Source: Flavobacteriaceae bacterium
Lineage (GTDB): Bacteria; Bacteroidota; Bacteroidia; Flavobacteriales; Flavobacteriaceae
DNA: 64,000 bases
Direction of reading: 5' to 3'
NCBI GenBank assembly: GCA_021648755.1
Contig: JAKISG010000007.1
Coordinates: 1-64,000 of the forward strand
Positions 60,160-64,000 of this stretch are shown piece after piece. The notes under the pieces were generated by a model. The model ran no database searches, was not told the origin of the DNA, and saw only the letters and a list, made by a program, of their open reading frames with translations. Both the position numbers and the translations under genes were made by a program. How positions within the stretch are numbered: the stretch's first letter is position 1; each line of letters begins with the position of its first letter.

Positions 60160-61565
60160 TAAAACCTAAAATAAATAAATGGGTTATATGAATCAACTGC
60201 AATATATAGTATAGAAATTATAAAAAGTACTATTAAACTAATTGGTTTTAGATATAAATAAAATGTTTTATTTGCTATTTTATTTTCAAAGTATGGATAA
60301 ATAGGAAACGAAAATACGATTGCTAAAATAAATGCTAAAAACACTTCTTTAGTCATATAGTAGGTTATTAAGTTTATGTCTTTAGGCATACTAAAATTAA
60401 ACATTTGTAGTATATAATTTAAAGCATCTGTTAAAGTTTCTGTTTTAAAGAAAACCCAAGTTATTAAAACGACTAATAACGTGTATATGTGTGAGATAGG
60501 TTTTCCTAATTTTAGTAAAACCTTATCAAAACCTAAACGTTCAATAATTAAAAATAAACCATGTAATAAACCCCAAATTATAAAATTATAATTGGCTCCG
60601 TGCCACAAACCAGTAATGAAAAATACAGTTATTAAATTTATATATGTTCTTATTTTTCCTTTACGGTTTCCTCCAAGCGAAATATATAAATAATCTCTAA
60701 ACCACGTAGATAACGATATATGCCAACGCCTCCAAAATTCTTTGATTGATTTTGAAATATAGGGATAATTAAAATTCTCTAAAAAGTCAAACCCGAACAT
60801 TTTACCTAAACCTATTGCCATATCAGAGTATCCAGAAAAATCATAATAAATCTGAAAGGCATAAGCAATTACCCCAATCCAAGCGATTGGTGAGGATATT
60901 AAATCTGTTGGAGTATCAAAAATACCATCTGCAACAAAGGCAAGGTTATTGGCAATTAGCATTTTTTTTACTAGACCAATAATAAATCTCTCTACACCTT
61001 CGCTAAATTGTTTTATATTTTGATTACGATTAATTAATTGTTTTTGAATATCTTTATAGCGTACAATTGGTCCAGCAATTAGTTGTGGAAACAGAGTTAC
61101 ATAGGTTGCGAAATTTATAAAATTACGATTTGCTTTTACATTACCTCGATAGACGTCTATGGTATAAGACATCGTTTGAAATGTATAAAAACTAATACCT
61201 AAAGGCAAAATAATGTTTGGAAAATTGTTTAATTGTGTACTTTGTAACTGGAATAAGTCTAAAAAATCATAATAATTTTCATACAGAAAAGAAGTATACT
61301 TAAAATAGAGTAAAAAAGATAAATTTGTTAATATTGATAAGCCTAGCCCTAATTTTTTAAAGCCTTTTTCAATAATAATTCCTGCAGAAAAATCAACTAT
61401 TGTTGATGCTAAAATAAGTAGTACTAACTCTTTTTCACCAAAAGTATAAAACCCTAAACTTGCAACTAATAAGCATGCGTTTTTTAATTTTGTTGGTGTA
61501 AAAAAATACACAAGCAATATTAATGGTAAAAATATAAATAAAAAAATGGCGCTACTAAAAAGCAT
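60159..61565 (-). CDS. MBOAT-family O-acyltransferase (AlgI-like)
   Basis: A 468-residue protein with about 11-13 membrane helices. The MBOAT core is YYDFSGYSDMAIGLGKMFGF, then WRRWHISLSTWFRDYLYI and the catalytic His in GLWHGANYNFIIWG. AlgI-type proteins pass acetyl groups across the inner membrane to an SGNH partner, here the AlgX/J-like product encoded next. The polymer modified is unknown (capsule, exopolysaccharide or O-antigen). A minus-strand -7 box TATATTTG is at 61591-61598. Confidence 0.93.
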   Translation of the reverse strand: MLFSSAIFLFIFLPLILLVYFFTPTKLKNACLLVASLGFYTFGEKELVLLILASTIVDFSAGIIIEKGFKKLGLGLSILTNLSFLLYFKYTSFLYENYYDFLDLFQLQSTQLNNFPNIILPLGISFYTFQTMSYTIDVYRGNVKANRNFINFATYVTLFPQLIAGPIVRYKDIQKQLINRNQNIKQFSEGVERFIIGLVKKMLIANNLAFVADGIFDTPTDLISSPIAWIGVIAYAFQIYYDFSGYSDMAIGLGKMFGFDFLENFNYPYISKSIKEFWRRWHISLSTWFRDYLYISLGGNRKGKIRTYINLITVFFITGLWHGANYNFIIWGLLHGLFLIIERLGFDKVLLKLGKPISHIYTLLVVLITWVFFKTETLTDALNYILQMFNFSMPKDINLITYYMTKEVFLAFILAIVFSFPIYPYFENKIANKTFYLYLKPISLIVLFIISILYIAVDSYNPFIYFRF

Positions 61566-61611
61566 AGTATTACTAAATATAGTATTTTAGCAAATATAAT
61601 CTTAATTAAGA

Positions 61612-62082
61612 ATGCACACCGAAATAGAGCGTAAATTTTTAGTTTTAAATAATGACTTTATCAAAGAAAGTCATAAAAAATACCAAATTATACAAGGTTT
61701 TTTAAATTCTCATAAAAAAAGAACGGTTAGAATTAGAATAACAAGTGATAAAGCCTTTTTAACTATTAAAGGAAAATCTAATAAAAGCGGAACAATACGT
61801 TTTGAATGGGAAAAAGAAATACCAATAAAAGAGGCAAAGAAATTGTTAAAACTATGTGAAAAAGTAATTATCAAAAAAACTAGATATCTAGTAGGTCAGG
61901 GTAGTAATTTATTTGAAATAGATGTCTTTAAAGGTAAAAATAAAGGTTTAATTATTGCAGAAATTGAATTAAAAGAGGAGCAACAGGCTTTTAAAAGACC
62001 AAGTTGGTTAGGTAAAGAAGTTACTGGTGATTTAAAGTATTATAATTCTGTTTTAAGTAAATTTTCTTTTAATAAATGGTAA
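61612..62082 (+). CDS. CYTH-domain protein (inorganic triphosphatase-like)
   Basis: The 156-residue protein opens with the CYTH signature MHTEIERKFLVLN and keeps the charged tunnel residues (KRTVRIRITSDKAFLTIKG, FEWEKEIP, IIKKTRYLV, IIAEIELKEE). CYTH enzymes of this size hydrolyse inorganic triphosphate or similar polyphosphates. It is divergent from the MBOAT gene and 30 bp upstream of the NlpC/P60 gene. Confidence 0.92.
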   Translation: MHTEIERKFLVLNNDFIKESHKKYQIIQGFLNSHKKRTVRIRITSDKAFLTIKGKSNKSGTIRFEWEKEIPIKEAKKLLKLCEKVIIKKTRYLVGQGSNLFEIDVFKGKNKGLIIAEIELKEEQQAFKRPSWLGKEVTGDLKYYNSVLSKFSFNKW

Positions 62083-62112
62083 ATTTTAATTAAAGTAAAA
62101 CTTTAAAAAAGT

Positions 62113-62706
62113 ATGAAAAATAGAATTGTTTTAGTTGTTTTTTTAGTCGTATTAAATTCTTGTAAATCTAAGTTAAATACTGTCAACACTACAAAAACGG
62201 AATTTAAAAAAGCGCCCAATAATTTAAACACAAGAGTCAAAAAATACAAGCCACTTAAAAAAGAATATCAAAAAAAAGTAGCTTCAGCTAATAGTGTAAA
62301 ACTAAATAAAATTTCTTCAGCAAATATTACTTTAAACAAAGTAGTTGCTAATGCCTTAAGTTTTCAAGGCACTAAATACAAATATGGAGGCACAACTAGA
62401 AAAGGAATGGATTGTTCTGGTTTAATGCATACTTCTTTTAATTTAGCAGGTATTAGTTTACCAAGAACATCATTTGAGCAATCTAAAAAAGGAATACAAA
62501 TTGCTCTTTCTAAAGTTAAAATTGGGGATTTATTGTTTTTTAAAACAAGTAAAAAAAACAGAATTAGCCATGTTGGCTTGGTAGTTAATGTACATTCAAA
62601 AAATATTGAGTTTGTTCATTCTTCAAATTCAAAAGGAGTTACAATTTCTTCTTTAAATGAAAAGTATTGGTCTAAAGCTTTTACTATAGCTAAACGATTT
62701 TTTTAA
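62113..62706 (+). CDS. NlpC/P60 (C40) peptidase, lipoprotein
   Basis: The lipoprotein signal ends at Cys17 (VLNSC), then a lysine-rich linker, then the NlpC/P60 domain (about 80-197): KYKYGGTTRKGMDCSGLMH with the catalytic Cys, and RISHVGLVVN with the catalytic His. It cleaves peptidoglycan stem peptides in the periplasm. The stop codon is 1 bp from the stop of the convergent mevalonate kinase gene, so no terminator fits between them. Confidence 0.93.
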   Translation: MKNRIVLVVFLVVLNSCKSKLNTVNTTKTEFKKAPNNLNTRVKKYKPLKKEYQKKVASANSVKLNKISSANITLNKVVANALSFQGTKYKYGGTTRKGMDCSGLMHTSFNLAGISLPRTSFEQSKKGIQIALSKVKIGDLLFFKTSKKNRISHVGLVVNVHSKNIEFVHSSNSKGVTISSLNEKYWSKAFTIAKRFF

Positions 62707-62707
62707 G

Positions 62708-63634
62708 TTAAAATTGATAAACTAATTCTAAACTATAATCTTTCAAAATATTTTTTGTCTTTTCATAATCTTCAGTAAAACCTAAAATATAACCTCCGCC
62801 ACCAGAGCCACAAAGTTTTAAGTAATAATCGTTAGTTTCTATACCATGTTGCCAAAGTTTATGAAACGGTTTTGGTATCATTGGTTTAAAATTAGAAAAA
62901 ACTAACTTTGACAATTGTTTTACATTACCAAATAGTGATTTTATATTTGCATGTAAGAAATCGTCAATACAAGCATCTGTAATTTTAGCAAAATCTTCAC
63001 TAATCATTTTTCTAAAACCTTCATTTTTCATTTTATTCATAAATAAGTTAACCATTGGTTCTGTTTCACCTACTTGCTCTGAATCTAATAAAAAAACTGC
63101 GCCTTTCCCTTCTTTTTGCATTGGGATTCCTGTCGCTTCTAAATTATCTTTTGAATTAATTAATATCGGAATACTCAAGTAAGAATTTAAAGGGTCTAAA
63201 CCTGAACTTTTACCATGAAAAAAAGATTCCATTGCAGAAAAAATAGATTTTAGTTTTAACAGTTTATCTCGTGTTAAATTTTCTAAAACCGTAATTTTAT
63301 CGTTAGCGTATTTATCATAAATTGCTGCAACTAGAGCGCCACTACTACCAACACCATAACCTTGTGGAATGCTTGAATCAAAGTACATTCCGTTAACAAT
63401 ATCTCTTTTTAATTCTGTTAAACGAAAAGTAATTAACTTTGTATCAATTTTACATAAATACGTATAAAATTTTACTAAATTTGTGTTAGATTTTTCTGAT
63501 TTATCCGATTGTTTACTACTCGTTTTTAATGCTCCTTGATAAGAGTTGTAAGGTATTGTTAAACCTTTAGAGTCTTTAATAATTCCGTATTCTCCAAAAA
63601 GTAATATTTTAGCGTAAAAAAGAGGTCCTTTCAT
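62708..63634 (-). CDS. mvk: Mevalonate kinase (GHMP kinase)
   Basis: The opening MKGPLFYAKILLFGEYGIIKD is the GHMP N-terminus with the KILLFGE mark; the ATP loop is PQGYGVGSSGALVAAIYD and the C-terminal glycine motif is KLCGSGGGGYILGF. It phosphorylates mevalonate. The neighbouring upstream gene is diphosphomevalonate decarboxylase, supporting mevalonate over homoserine or galactose as substrate. Confidence 0.9.
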   Translation of the reverse strand: MKGPLFYAKILLFGEYGIIKDSKGLTIPYNSYQGALKTSSKQSDKSEKSNTNLVKFYTYLCKIDTKLITFRLTELKRDIVNGMYFDSSIPQGYGVGSSGALVAAIYDKYANDKITVLENLTRDKLLKLKSIFSAMESFFHGKSSGLDPLNSYLSIPILINSKDNLEATGIPMQKEGKGAVFLLDSEQVGETEPMVNLFMNKMKNEGFRKMISEDFAKITDACIDDFLHANIKSLFGNVKQLSKLVFSNFKPMIPKPFHKLWQHGIETNDYYLKLCGSGGGGYILGFTEDYEKTKNILKDYSLELVYQF

Positions 63635-63695
63635 AGATTTATATTTTTTGTAGATTAATTCCTCCTTATTTTATTTTTGTCATTAAATCTTGAGA

Positions 63696-64000
63696 TCATA
63701 CTACCCCAAAACCAATTCTATCACAAATATAACTATTATTTTGACAATATGAAACTAACTTATTAGTTATAAATTCATTAATTTGTATTTTATATTTCTC
63801 TGGATATAGAATATGCACATTTGCTCCTGCATCTAAAGTAAAACAAATTGGTAATTTAGTTTCTTCTCTAAAACGCCAAATACTTTGAATTATTTTTAAA
63901 GTATTTGGTTTCATTAAAATAAAATATGGTTTGCTAGCCATCATCATAGCGTGTAAGGTTAATGCTTCACTTTCAACAATATTTATAAATTCTTTTAAAT
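63696..64000 (-). CDS. mvaD: Diphosphomevalonate decarboxylase, C-terminal part (runs off the window)
   Basis: The frame is open from 64000 to the stop at 63696. It reads KEFINIVESEALTLHAMMMA, then FILMKPNTLKIIQSIWRFRE and CFTLDAGANVHILYP, the C-terminal part of MvaD (LDAGANVH holds conserved ATP/substrate residues). It converts diphosphomevalonate to isopentenyl diphosphate. The gene lies 61 bp upstream of mvk on the same strand. The N-terminal two thirds are outside the window. Confidence 0.9.
   Translation of the reverse strand, partial: LKEFINIVESEALTLHAMMMASKPYFILMKPNTLKIIQSIWRFREETKLPICFTLDAGANVHILYPEKYKIQINEFITNKLVSYCQNNSYICDRIGFGVV

Noticed and set aside
1..64000. tRNA, rRNA, tmRNA or RNase P RNA genes
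   Set aside because: No GC-rich cloverleaf-type or conserved RNA stretch was seen by reading; a covariance-model scan would settle it.

Overview
The window is chromosomal DNA of a marine-type Flavobacteriaceae bacterium (phylum Bacteroidota). Support comes from the very AT-rich sequence (about 30% GC by eye), promoters of the Bacteroidota kind (-7 box TAnnTTTG), no Shine-Dalgarno sites, a gliding-motility lipoprotein (GldH), a type IX secretion (T9SS) C-terminal sorting domain, many small lipoproteins, several TonB/OmpA/DUF5689 proteins, and a mevalonate pathway. The genus cannot be fixed from this sequence alone. I see no rRNA, tRNA, CRISPR array or complete insertion sequence.

Layout. 1-2101: a 140-bp palindromic MITE-like element, then an Hcp/TssD-like protein fused to a C-terminal HExxH metallopeptidase domain, followed by a small lipoprotein. 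I read the pair as a type VI secretion effector and its immunity protein; this is the most novel locus here. 2.4-12.2 kb: patatin/POTRA/beta-barrel protein, ricT-gldH, a class A penicillin-binding protein, scoAB (ketone-body CoA transferase), exonuclease III and an OmpA lipoprotein. 12.3-15.6 kb (minus): ilvE, an alpha/beta hydrolase and aminopeptidase P. 15.7-23.7 kb: a ChaN-like protein, an orphan STAND/AAA-type ATPase preceded by 15-bp tandem repeats, a glycerol-3-phosphate cluster (glpD, glpT, glycerophosphodiesterase) and a T9SS cargo protein. 23.7-31.2 kb: Crp/Fnr regulator with waaA, an ABC-F ATPase, two lipoproteins and sppA.

31.4-41.4 kb: a folK-deoxynucleoside kinase fusion, an OmpA-LysM protein, an M1 aminopeptidase, a PlsC-type acyltransferase, trpS, a Kbp-like BON-LysM protein, upp, a small membrane protein, trmB, an alkyltransferase-like protein and a barrel protein. 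41.5-47.1 kb: a secreted endonuclease/phosphatase-fold enzyme facing a TonB-dependent receptor and a DUF5689 lipoprotein, plausibly one nucleic-acid or phosphate scavenging locus. 47.2-49.5 kb: a TPP riboswitch with a readable expression platform in front of a TonB-dependent receptor, so a thiamin importer. 49.6-57.4 kb: recJ, alaS, GSCFA protein, moaE, a small membrane protein, tadA and murI. 57.6-64 kb: a DUF819 permease, an AlgX/J plus MBOAT O-acetylation pair, a CYTH phosphatase-like protein, an NlpC/P60 lipoprotein, mevalonate kinase and the C-terminal end of diphosphomevalonate decarboxylase.

Most of the window is core housekeeping sequence. The accessory signals are the left edge (MITE plus effector/immunity pair), the decayed promoter-like stretch at 25.7-25.9 kb, the tandem repeats at 16.55 kb, the 31-bp palindrome at 55.66 kb and a degraded MITE relative at 57.4 kb.
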